Shown: in pieces, positions 10,033 through 19,781 of the stretch
Position numbering within the stretch: the first letter of the stretch is position 1
Layout: every line of letters begins with the position of its first letter
Origin: Camellia lanceoleosa
Taxonomy: Eukaryota; Streptophyta; Magnoliopsida; Ericales; Theaceae
Length of the DNA: 64,000 nucleotides
Direction of reading: 5' to 3'
NCBI GenBank assembly: GCA_025200525.1
Contig: CM045770.1
Location: forward strand, 122,303,429-122,367,428
The notes under the pieces: model-generated
What the model saw: the letters and a program-made list of their open reading frames with translations, nothing else
The model's database searches: none
Told to the model about the DNA's origin: nothing
Program-made: the position numbers and the translations under genes

Positions 10033-12206
10033 TGTAACGCCCTCAAAAAAAATAACATTAAACCCATCAATATAGACATGCGTTGATATATAACAATTCC
10101 ACATCCTTCTATTCATCAGAGTTTCATTACAAAAAGTATTACATGTTAACAACAAAAGCAAATGCCCTAAGGGCTTACAGCTTTCCAAGTTAATACTTGG
10201 TTACAAAAAAAGAGAGCACTAGCTCAATTACACCTTAAGCCCTTGGCTTGAATTTACATGTAATACATCAAAAGAAAGTAGACAACAAAAATCCGTCAGC
10301 CTCAAGCCTCCCAAGCTATGTCCTTGGAGGTGGCATGCTACCTGTACCTGAAAATGATGTTCCCATATAGGGTGAGCCACAGCCCAGTAGAAATACACTA
10401 AACCAAATATGAACAATGACTAAAAGATTAGCAGTTGATAGATGGCCAACACTGATACTTCCACTTACAACACTTTACGGTTTCATTTTCCATTTTCTTT
10501 CAATTCTCAATTTATAACCATGACTCAGAACCTGGCCAAACAACTTATATGAGACTGTAACTCATATTAAACTTTTTCCCATTTCATATTAGATAAGCAT
10601 ACTGGCTATATCAACACATAAACAGATATGCGTAAGAGCACTATCACACTTCCAAAGACAAGCATATGAACTGTGTCAACACATCACTAGATAAGCATAT
10701 GAGCTCTATCTATGGAGTCCATCCCCTGTCTCCTCCCAAACAACATCCGGTTTAGAGGTCCATCCCCTATCATCCCCTAAACCATGGAGTACATCTCATA
10801 TCTCCTCCAACACAACACAATGCATATAAACAATTATTATACACATCATCAATCAATACATAAAGTTAATGTATTCTTTTAACCGTCATATCCAATGACA
10901 CTTTTCAGTAATTAGTTTTAGTTCGCCTAATCATCATGCATTGTCTACAACAATCAAGACTATCCTCCACCGATAGCCCAAAGCAGTTATTTCTATACAG
11001 AATATAAATGCAACAAATGGATATATAATCAACATTTCAACTAGGTGAGCGATAGATAATCCGACTACACCCTTTAATCCCATACATTCCCAATCTCAAC
11101 ATTTCCACATCAATTCCTCATTTCTCACAATTAACTATACCAATTAATTCACCAATGTAATTAGGACATTTTCCATAATTAACATTACAACCCTTAGGTT
11201 CCATTCTCATCAATGCCTCAACATTTATTCCATTTCTCTATGCCAAACATGCATCTAGGTTTATTATACTTGATACCCCAACTTTTGTAGAATTACACAA
11301 AGGCCCAAAGTTTTCCAAAATTACACAACAACTCCCAATATATCAAAATGCTAAAATTTAAAGACGAAACTCATAAAGAGGAGTAGGGTATCCCTACCTC
11401 GAAGTTTGAGCCAAAAAGGAGATGAAGACCAAAACCCAACGTGCTCCAAATCCAAAGATTTCCAGATTAAATCGAAGCTCTCAACACCCTCTACCTTTTT
11501 AACAAAACACCAAGGGTAGATTCACACTAGAAAGAGATGATTTCTTAGAGAGAAGGCAAGTCTAGAGAGAGAAGGTCTCGGATCTAGGGTTTGAAGATGA
11601 AAAAGTTTTGAAAAAGTGATGTTTAACTCGGCTGCTGCTAACTGATATGAACAGGCTCGCTCGAGCGAAGACTTGGTCACTCGAGCGACCAGACACAGAA
11701 AAACCTCACTCGAGCCAAAAACTAAAAGCACGCTCGAGCGACAGAATGCTCGCTCGAGCGAAAGACAACCAGACCGTTCGAGCGAAAGAAAGCTCGCTCG
11801 AGCCAAAAATCACAGTGTTCAGGTCCAGTACTAGACGCAATCGTTCGCTCGAGCGAAGAAACCCTGGCTCGAGCGAAGTAAAGCTCGCTCGAGCCAAGAA
11901 CTACCGCTCTCAGGTCCAACTGAGACGCAGACGCACGCTCGATGGAAGAATACCTGGCTCGAGCCACCAGACACACAACTCAACTCTCGCTTGAGCGACC
12001 GACTCCTCGCTCGAGCGAAGGTCCAAAAATCTGGGCAGCAACACTTGGTTCCCAAACACAACCGACCTGTAACAGACCTGCCCAACACATCCTATAACTC
12101 AAATACAAAGTAGGAAAGGATGTAAACAAGATAATAATCAACTGCTATCATCCACGGACACATGTCCGGATCACTGTACAACAAGGGTAAACCCGGGATT
12201 GCTATA
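10033..12206 (-). mobile_element. Element A 3' LTR (left)
   Basis: The LTR is 2174 bp, plus-strand TGTAACGCCC...GCTATA, so in the element's sense it runs TATAGC...GGCGTTACA, a non-canonical TA...CA pair. In sense order it holds the CTCGAG palindrome array (12030-11640), a weak TATA-like TTAAAAAG (about 11500), the box GAGGTAGGGATACC (11405-11386), a CTATCGGTGGAGGATAG hairpin (about 10980), a GGTTTAG/CTAAACC hairpin within 'gtccatcccc' repeats (about 10750), GGCTGTGGCTCACCC (about 10370) and GCCCTAAGGGC (about 10170). Confidence 0.92.
11640..12030. repeat. Array of TCGCTCGAGCGA palindromes in the LTR
   Basis: Roughly twenty copies of CTCGAG with flanks GCTCGAGCGA or GCTCGAGCC, spaced about 15-40 bp, occur in the upstream (U3) part of the LTR before the likely TATA box. 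The motif is a perfect palindrome in many copies. Lack of stop codons in the motif produces long spurious open frames on both strands. Confidence 0.9.
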
Positions 12207-12220
12207 ACCTCCCCCCCTTA
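12207..12220 (-). other. Polypurine tract of element A
   Basis: The minus strand reads TAAGGGGGGGAGGT directly before the 3' LTR, the expected position of the plus-strand primer for reverse transcription. Confidence 0.85.
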
Positions 12221-12614
12221 AAGAATTTCGTCCCCGAAATTAGGCACAAGTTTTCAAAAACAAGTTTTTCTCCATTTTAAACAATGTTACAATTCAGCAT
12301 TAAACAACTTGACCCATTTCCAGCCATTTCATCTCTTATCAAGAGGTATCTCACAACAATTACATTTCAACATGTATTCCCCTTCCTTTTTAACCATTTT
12401 CAACACACATGGTTCACAATTTCATATCATAATCAATTTTCATGATACATCTCCAGTTCTATAATATAGCCAATATATGCAATATTACAATCAACTTCCA
12501 TATCAAGGCAAGTTCTACAATATTTCCATAATCAAAACATTCACAATGTTTTACACTTAAGACATATTTAATGATCTCAAAGTTCAACAATACAACAATA
12601 TATATAACATATGT
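12221..12614. other. Non-coding interior between integrase end and polypurine tract
   Basis: About 390 bp of AT-rich 3' untranslated element sequence that contains no gene. It begins (sense strand) after the integrase stop at 12615. The equivalent regions are 29403-29804 and 36758-37152 in element B. Confidence 0.7.
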
Positions 12615-13412
12615 TCAAACTTCCACAAATAGGTCCGGATATTTCTCTCGGACTTCCAACTCACGTTCCCGAGTGGCCTCCTCCACTCCGTGATGTTTCC
12701 ACAAAACCTTCACCAATGGGATGGTCTTGCCACGCAGGACTTGATCCCGCCTATCCAAGACTCGAACTGGTCTCTCCTCATACGAGGCATCCTCATCTAC
12801 CTCTAAGTCGGACCAATCCAACACATGTGATGGATCCGGCTCATACTTCCGAAGCATACTCACATAAAACACGTCATGAACTCCGGACAACTGTGGCGGT
12901 AAAGCTAAACGATAAGCAACCTCACCAATCCTCTCAAGGATCTCAAAAGGACCAATAAACCGAGGGGATAACTTCCCACTCTTCCCAAACCTCATCAATC
13001 CCCGCCTAGGCGATATCTTCAGAAAGACATGATCACCCATCTCAAACGCCAGAGGCCTCCTCCTACGGTCAGCATAAGATTTCTGACGACTTTGGGCTGT
13101 AACAAGCCTCCTACGGATAAGCTCAACTTTCTCCGTCGTCTCCCTAACCAACTCCGGACCCAACAGAGGTGCGTCACCCACCTTGGCCCAACAAACTGGG
13201 GATCTACAAGGTCGGCTATACAAGGCCTCAAATGGTGCCATACCGATACTAGACTGAAAGCTGTTGTTGTAGACAAACTCCACCAATGGTAAGTGCCTCT
13301 CCCACGTCCCACTAAAGTTAAGGACACAACCCCGAAGCATATCCTCAAGGATCTGAATAGTGCGCTCGGACTGCCTGTCAGTCTGAGGATGATAAGCTGT
13401 ACTAAAGGTCAA
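12615..13412 (-). pseudogene. Element A integrase C-terminal half and chromodomain
   Basis: About 265 codons start in the integrase core (STAYHPQTDRQSE, then the DDE glutamate region VEFVYNNS) and run through a GPF-type domain (FIGPFEILERIGEVAYRLALP). They end in a chromodomain-like tail (IPLVKVLWKHHGVEEAT ... KYPDLF), as in Tekay elements, where it is thought to steer insertion into heterochromatin. The stop at 12615 is the natural end, since element B stops at the same place. The frame is disconnected from the upstream half by a 1-bp deletion at about 13413 (TTGGGCACTAG against TAGGCACTAAG in B). Confidence 0.88.
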
Positions 13413-13429
13413 CTAGTGCCCAAGGCACT

Positions 13430-14041
13430 CTACAAACTCTGCCATAACCTAGCGGTAAAACGAGGATCTCTATCTGAGACGATCGTCACTGGAACCCCGT
13501 GCAACCTCACTATGTCTCGAATATACAAGTCGGCAAGATGATCTACCGAATCTCTCACGCACATAGGAATGAAGTGCGCCGACTTAGTCAACCGGTCTAC
13601 AACCACCCAGATGGCATCACTACCCCGCTGAGTCCTCGAAAGACCTACAACGAAGTCCATAGTGACATGCTCCCACTTCCACTTAGCAATAGGCAAGGGT
13701 TGCAACAAACCCGCTGGCCTCTGATGCTCGGCCTTCACTTGCTGACAAGTAAGACACTTAGACACGAAAACTGCTACATCCTTCTTCATACCCGGCCACC
13801 AAAACTGGCGACCCAAATCCCGATACATCTTAGTACCCCTCGGATGCACTGCAAGGCGCGAATGATGGAACTCTCGGAGTACTTCCTCTCGGCAAGACTC
13901 CAGCATAAACAAACAGTCTTGGTATCTCACACTCAGGTCGGGATACACCGTCAAACCCTTCTCAACTTTCCCACTGGAGATCTTCTCTCGGAGGGACTCT
14001 ACCTCAAGGTCACCCCTCTGTGCCTCTAACACTCGAGTCAC
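13430..14041 (-). pseudogene. Element A integrase N-terminal half (zinc finger and catalytic Asp residues)
   Basis: The segment holds the HHCC zinc-binding region ([14 protein letters not shown] ... [11 protein letters not shown]) and the first catalytic aspartate in VTMDFVVGL, followed by [15 protein letters not shown] and DRDPRFTA with the second. It stops at 13430-13432 with TAG where element B has CAG (WQSLQSA), a C-to-T change in a CHG site. It is in the same frame as RNase H upstream, separated by a TGA at 14051. Confidence 0.88.
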
Positions 14042-14050
14042 AAGTGTAGG

Positions 14051-15345
14051 TCACAAGAACGTAAAAACAAGGTCAGCCTCAACAGATTCGCTCAGATGCA
14101 AACTGAACTCACCAAGTGCCCCCAACATCCCCCATTCCCGGATGGCTATACAAGCTACATCACCTATGGATTTTCTGCTAAGGGCATCAGCCACGACATT
14201 GGCCTTCCCCGGATGATAATGCAACTCGAAGTCGTAATCCTCAATGAACTCCATCCACCTCCTCTGCCTCAAGTTCAAGTCTTTCTACGAAAACAGATAT
14301 TTCAGACTCTTATGATCCGAGAACACCTCAAATCTCTCACCATAAAGGTAGTGCCTCCAGATTTTTAAGGCAAAGATCACAGCCGCTAACTCTAGGTCAT
14401 GTGTAGGGTAATTCTTCTCGTGTATTTTCAACTGACGTGAGCCATAGGCTACCACCTTCCCCTCTTGCATCAACACACAACCCAAACCCTCTCGTGAGGC
14501 ATCACAATAGACAGCATAACCCAACCCTCTCTCCGGAATAATCAAGACCGGAGCGGTAGTCAATCTAACTTTCAACTCCTAGAACGACTTTTCACAAGTC
14601 TCACTCCATACAAATTTGACTCCTTTCCACATCAATCTAGTCAACGGCGAAGCTAACCTAGAGAAATCCTTCACAAACAGACGGTAGTACCCAGCTAATC
14701 CCAGAAAACTGCGAATCTCAAACACACTCTTAAGCTGTGCCCAATCTTGCACTGCCTCAGTCTTGGATGTATCAACAGACACCCCTTCCCCAGAAACCAC
14801 ATGGCCTAAGAACTTGACTTCTCCTAGCCAGAACTCACACTTCCCAAACTTGGCATACAGCCTATGGGCTCTAAGCAACTCAAGCACCACTTTCAAGTGT
14901 TCCTCGTGCTCCTCCTCTGAAGGTGAATAAATCAGGATGTCGTCCACGAAGACGACCACAAAACGATCCAAGAATTCCCGGAAGATCCGGTTCATCAAGT
15001 CCATAAAGACTGCCGGTGCATTGGTAAGCCCAAATGGCATCACCAGAAACTCATAATGGCCATACCGCGTACGGAAGGCCGTCTTCGGAATATCCTCCTC
15101 CCTGACCCTCAACTGGTGGTAACCCGATCTCAAGTCTATCTTAGAGAAACAACGGGAACCCTTCAACTGGTCAAACAAATCATCTATACGGGGCATAGGG
15201 TACTTATTCTAATCAGAGTCCGATTCAACTTCCGGTAATCGATACACAATCTCAAGGCACCATCTTTCTTTTTAGCAAAGAGGGCCGGTGCTCCCCACGG
15301 TGAAACACTAGGGCGAACAAAGCCCTTATCTAGCAATTCCTGGAG
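14051..15345 (-). pseudogene. Element A reverse transcriptase and RNase H, interrupted
   Basis: RT motifs [33 protein letters not shown] and the catalytic FVDDILIYS are present, followed by RNase H ([31 protein letters not shown]) and the connection [17 protein letters not shown]. The frame is broken by a 1-bp deletion near 15210 and by TAG codons at 14579-14581 and 14285-14287, both CAG in element B, then by TGA at 14051. Without these it would be one polyprotein segment. It copies element RNA into DNA and degrades the RNA strand. Confidence 0.9.
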
Positions 15346-15654
15346 CTAAACCTTCAACTCAACCAACTCTGCTGGAGCAAAATAGTAAGGTGCCATGGAA
15401 ATTGGCGCCGTGCCGGGCACTAGATCAATAGAGAACTCAATCTCCCGGTGAGGTGGCAAACTAACAAGATCTTCGGGAAAAACATCCGAATACTCACAAA
15501 CCACCCTCGGCAACACAATCTGGGTCTCATCACACTCACCACTCTCAAGGCTAGCAAGTAGACCCCTAAGCTCACCCCGCCCTCGCGGATCATACGCCGG
15601 TGGCAACACACTACCAACCCGGTCCCCCAAGAAATGGAAACACTCCCCGCTCAC
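15346..15654 (-). pseudogene. Element A protease-RT linker and RT N-terminus
   Basis: The segment contains [18 protein letters not shown] and [20 protein letters not shown], the conserved stretch just upstream of RT in gypsy polyproteins. It ends at TAG 15346-15348 (GTT TAG CTC). Element B has CAA at this codon, so the ancestral codon was probably CAG but this is less certain than for the other stops. Confidence 0.85.
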
Positions 15655-15711
15655 GGCACAACAAGTGACCCTCTGGCGGTAGCAATCAATAACTGCCCGG
15701 TATGACGATAA

Positions 15712-15987
15712 CTAGTCCATACCCAAAATAACATCAAAGCCCTTCATGGGCATAACTACAAAAGGAAACGGAAGCCTATGATCGGCGACCTCTATGTCAC
15801 AACCTCTACAACCCTGTTTCAGAATCAACTCACCTCCAATAGGTGACACTACACAAATAGGGGATGCTAACTGTGCCAACTCCAACTCCAAAACAGATGC
15901 AAATGCAACAGATACAAAAGAATGAGATGCACCCATATCAATCAACACACTAGCAACCAAGTTGCAAAACAGAAAGGTACCTCTCAC
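15712..15987 (-). pseudogene. Element A retropepsin-type protease with mutated active site
   Basis: The aspartic protease domain FLFCNLVASVLID-M-GASHSFVS carries Asp-Met-Gly at 15939-15931, where element B keeps Asp-Thr-Gly (GATACGGGT to GATATGGGT, a CpG transition). The domain ends prematurely at TAG 15712-15714, where B reads GMDWLSSY; TGG to TAG is a G-to-A change of the CTG site. The enzyme would normally cut the Gag-Pol polyprotein, and this copy cannot be active. Confidence 0.88.
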
Positions 15988-16159
15988 TATTGACGGAGCT
16001 GCATTAGATCCTGCATGTAATAAAGATACACGCGCCTCTATAGGCCCTCGTCCACTGCCACCCTTAGGAGCATACGATCACAGACCGATCGGGACGACGA
16101 AGCCCGGATTGGCCTCGAGGCCTGCAGACAGACCGAGCTGGGTTGAAATCCTTAAGGTC

Positions 16160-17235
16160 GCTTAGAACCAGACGCCTCAAGTGGCACTCAATCAGGCGTA
16201 ACCTCTTCAGTGCCTGGGCTATCCACACCGAGCAAGACAAGGGTCGCCCTCGCCCAAACTCGACTCATGGGTCTAGTCAAGAAGATACTCTCTAACTTCG
16301 CCTTCATGGCAAATCCGAAGACTTGTGACCCTGCTGGCCACAGGAATAACAAGTCAAACCTCCCTGATTACCCTTCCCCGAGCCCGCACTCGGCACCGGA
16401 AAGGTCGATCTAGCAACTCCACCCTGAGACTGCTGAGGGTTATAACCCCTCTACCTCCTGCCATCACCCTGACCATCTTGGCCCCTCTTGGAGCCTGTAT
16501 GCTTCTCCTCCTCCTCCTTCTGCATCATAAGCTCCATATGAGCTGCAGCATCCACCAAATGTCTATACTCTTGCATGTAAGACCCACCAACCCTCAACTT
16601 GAGGCCTCGCCTCAATTTCCGCTCAAACTCATAGCAACGGCGTTCTTCAGACGCCACCAGTTCAGGTGCGAACCTGGACAAGCTAGTAAAAGTGGCCTCA
16701 AACTCTGCCACAGACATACCCTGCTACTTAAGCCGGCTAAACTGATCCCTCAGCTTCTCCCTAGTAACTGCGGATAAGAACCTCTCCTGGAGAGCATTTA
16801 CAAACGCCTCCCAAGTACCACCAACGCGGACCTTCTCATACTCCCACCATTGACCCGCATCTTCCTTCAGTTGGAAGGATGCCAAGGTCACTTTCAGTGT
16901 TCCGTCCTCGATGCCAAGCATCTCGAACATCTTACTCATTTGTTCCAACCACTCGTCTGCCTTCAGTGGTTCCTTTGGATCCCCAACAAACTCCTCGGAG
17001 TTAGACCGGAAGAACTCCCTCTTCAAGAAAGAAGGCCCCGCCAACCGCCTCGATTCCCACGAGAATACCCAAAGCTCCTCGCTATCTCTCGGGCCAAGGC
17101 ACTCATAGCTCGGCCGACCACTGCTCGGCCACATTGGCACAGCCAACTCTCCCTCGACCGCCGAATATCATCTGGTAAAGGTATTTCTTGCCTCGCAGGC
17201 CTACCACGCCTAGCACCTCTTCCTCGTCCTGACAT
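16160..17235 (-). pseudogene. Element A gag (capsid and damaged zinc knuckle)
   Basis: The start ATG at 17235 (MSGRGRGARRGRPARQE) matches the gag start of element B and directly follows a splice-acceptor-like CCTTTATTAG. The capsid domain is visible at 17110-16600 (FLKREFFRSNSEEFVGDP, EDAGQWWEYEKVRVGGTWEAF, then RFAPELVASEERRCYEFE). A frameshift lies between about 17160 and 17110, and a TAG at 16724-16726 replaces CAG of B. The zinc knuckle near 16351 reads CYSCGQQGH but its last Cys has become Leu. Gag packages element RNA in virus-like particles. Confidence 0.87.
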
Positions 17236-17250
17236 CCTAATAAAGGTAAC
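17233..17250 (-). promoter_or_regulatory. Splice-acceptor-like site directly before the gag ATG (element A)
   Basis: The minus strand reads CCTTTATTAG|G ATG. With the donor-like site at 19009 this would remove about 1.77 kb holding the rest of the LTR, the primer site and the leader. The same arrangement exists in both B copies. Confidence 0.4.
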
Positions 17251-17628
17251 ACAGAACGTTAGCACATTCATAAATGTGCCGAAACTAAACACCCACGTCC
17301 TAAAGCATGGACAACAGTAATTCACTCCACGTAAGCACATAAACACATAAGCACTTACGAATTTCATTTTTGGATAATGATAGTCCCGAGGCGTTACTAG
17401 AGTTTCGGTTAGAAATAGCATTGATCAAGTGCCCTTCCAACAAGACTCCCAGAAACCTAAGGATCCAATCAACATCCTAGAAATTAAATCCCATACCCAA
17501 ATAAACACATAACCATGTTATCAATTAAACACATAGCATATGATACTACACCTAAGTCTCTATCAAGCGAGACAAACCCATTGTGATACTAATCACTTCC
17601 CACGCACCCAAAGTATTCAAACCCGGTA

Positions 17629-17642
17629 CGCTCTGATACCAA
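17629..17642 (-). other. Primer binding site of element A (initiator Met tRNA)
   Basis: The minus strand reads TTGGTATCAGAGCG two bases inside the 5' LTR, matching the complement of the plant initiator-Met tRNA 3' end (TGGTATCAGAGC). Confidence 0.93.
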
Positions 17643-17644
17643 GT

Positions 17645-19777
17645 TGTAACGCCCTCAAAAAAAATAACATTAAACCCATCAATATAGACATGCATTGATA
17701 TATAACAATTCCACATCCTTCTATTCATCAGAGTTTCATTACAAAAAGTATTACATGTTAACAACAAAAGCAAATGCCCTAAGGGCTTACAGCTTTCCAA
17801 GTTAACACTTGGTTACAAGAAAAGAGAGCACTAGCTCAATTACACTTTAAGCCCTTGGCTTGAATTTACATGTAATACATCAAAAGAAAGTAGACAACAA
17901 AAATCCGTCAACCTCAAGCCTCCCAAGCTATGTCCTTGGAGGTGGCATGCTACATGTACCTGAAAATGATGTTCCCATATAGGGTGAGCCACAGCCCAGT
18001 AGAAATACACTAAACCAAATATGAACAATGACTAAAAGATTAGCAGTTAATAGATGGCCAACACTGATACTTCCACTTACAACACTTTACGGTTTCATTT
18101 TCCATTTTCTTTCAATTCTCAATTTATAACCATGACTCAGAACCTGGCCAAACAACTTATATGAGACTGTAACTCATATTAAACTTTTTCCCATTTCATA
18201 TTAGATAAGCATACTAGCTATATCAACACATAAACAAATATGCATAAGAGCACTATCACACTTCCAAAGACAAGCATATGAGCTGTGTCAACACATCACT
18301 AGATAAGCATATGAGCTCTATCTATGGAGTCCATCCCCTATCTCCTCCCAAACAACATCTGGTTTAGAGGTCCATCCCCTATCATCCCCTAAACCGTGGA
18401 GTACATCCCCTATCTCCTCCAACACAACACAATGCATATAAACAATTATTATACACATCATCAATCAATACATAAAGTTAATGTATTCTTTTAACCGTCA
18501 TATTCAATGACACTTTTCAGTGATTAGTTTTAGTTTGCCTAATCATCATGCATTTTCTACAACAATCAAGACTATCCTCCACCGATAGCCCAAAGCAGTT
18601 ACTTCTATACAGAATATAAGTGCAACAAATGGATATATAATCAACATTTCAACTAGGTGAGCGATAGATAATCCGACTACACCCTTTAATCCCATACATT
18701 CCCAATCTTAACACTTCCACATCAGTTCCTCATTTCTCACAATTAATTATACAAATTAATTCACCAATGTAATTAGGACATTTTCCATAACTAACATTAC
18801 AACCCTTAGGTTCCATTCTCATCAATGTCTCAACATTTATTCCATTTCTCTATGCCAAACATGCATCTAGGTTTATTATACTTGAAGCCCTAACTTTTGT
18901 AAAATTACACAAAGGCCCAAAGTTTTCCAAAATTACACAACAACTCCCAATATATCAAAATGCTAAAATTTAAAGACAAAGCTCATAAAGAGGAGTAGGG
19001 TATCCCTACCTTGAAGTTTGAGCCAAAGAGGAAATGAAGACCAAAACCCAACGTGCTCCAAATCCAAAGATTTTCAGATTAAATCGAAGCTCTCAACACC
19101 CTCTACCTTTTTAACAAAGCACCAAGGGTAGATTCACACTAGAAAGAGATGGTTTCTTATAGAGAAGGCAAGTCTAGAGAGAGAAGGTCTCGGATCTAGG
19201 GTTTAAAGATAAAAAGTTTTGAAAAAGTGATGTTTAACTCGGCTGTTGCTAACTGATATAAATAGGCTCGCTCGAGCGAAGACTTGGTCGCTCGAGCGAC
19301 CAGACACAGAAAAACCTCACTCGAGCCAAAAACTAAAAGCACGCTCGAGCGACAGAATGCTCGCTCGAGCGAAAGACAACCGGACCGCTTGAGCGAAGAA
19401 ACCCTGGCTCGAGTGAAGGATCCAAAACACTGATCCCACTCGAGCGAAGTAAAGCTCGCTCGAGCCAAGAACTACCGCTCTCAGGTCCAACTGAGACGCA
19501 GACGCACGCTCGATGGAAGAATACCTGGCTCGAGCCACCAGACACACAACTCAACTCTCGCTCGAGCGACCGACTCCTCGCTCGAGCGAAGGTCCAAAAA
19601 TCTGGGCAGCAACACTTGGTTCCCAAACACAACCGACCTGTAACAGACCTGCCCAACACATCCTATAACTCAAATACAAAGTAGGAAAGGATGTAAACAA
19701 GATAATAATCAACTGCTATCATCCACGGACACATATCCGGATCACTGTACAACAAGGGTAAACCCGGGATTGCTATA
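17645..19777 (-). mobile_element. Element A 5' LTR (right)
   Basis: The LTR is 2133 bp with the same termini and inner boxes as the left LTR. Inside the palindrome array (19260-19590) it lacks a block present in the left LTR and has a short rearranged segment (around 19400-19440), which accounts for most of the length difference. As 5' LTR it would drive transcription of the element. Confidence 0.92.
19001..19016 (-). promoter_or_regulatory. Splice-donor-like box in element A 5' LTR
   Basis: The minus strand reads ACTTCAAG|GTAGGGATA, GT at 19009-19008. The box (C/T)(A/G)AG|GTAGGGAT is conserved in all Tekay LTRs here and in the LTRs at 51415-53674 and 3239-5041. Confidence 0.4.
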
Positions 19778-19781
19778 ATAT

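Larger units (their letters stand above)
10033..19777 (-). mobile_element. Element A: complete Ty3/gypsy Tekay/Del-type chromovirus, inactive
   Basis: Two LTRs (10033-12206 and 17645-19777) enclose a 5.4-kb interior carrying gag, protease, RT, RNase H, integrase and a C-terminal chromodomain on the minus strand. Flanks carry the 5-bp target duplication ATATC (10028-10032 and 19778-19782). The initiator-Met primer site and a G-rich polypurine tract sit exactly inside the LTRs. Domain order and the end of integrase (LVKVLWKHHGVEEAT) are those of the Tekay/Del lineage. Several stops and frameshifts disable it. The two LTRs differ at many positions, mostly transitions (about 16 in the first 770 bp), so the insertion is clearly older than element B. 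Confidence 0.93.

Noticed and set aside
11522..12088. Overlapping open frames on both strands (RSSERASFARA-type repeats), also at 19196-19659, 36253-36710 and 43620-43950
   Set aside because: The CTCGAGCGA palindrome has no stop in any frame, so its arrays create spurious frames; they lie inside LTRs.
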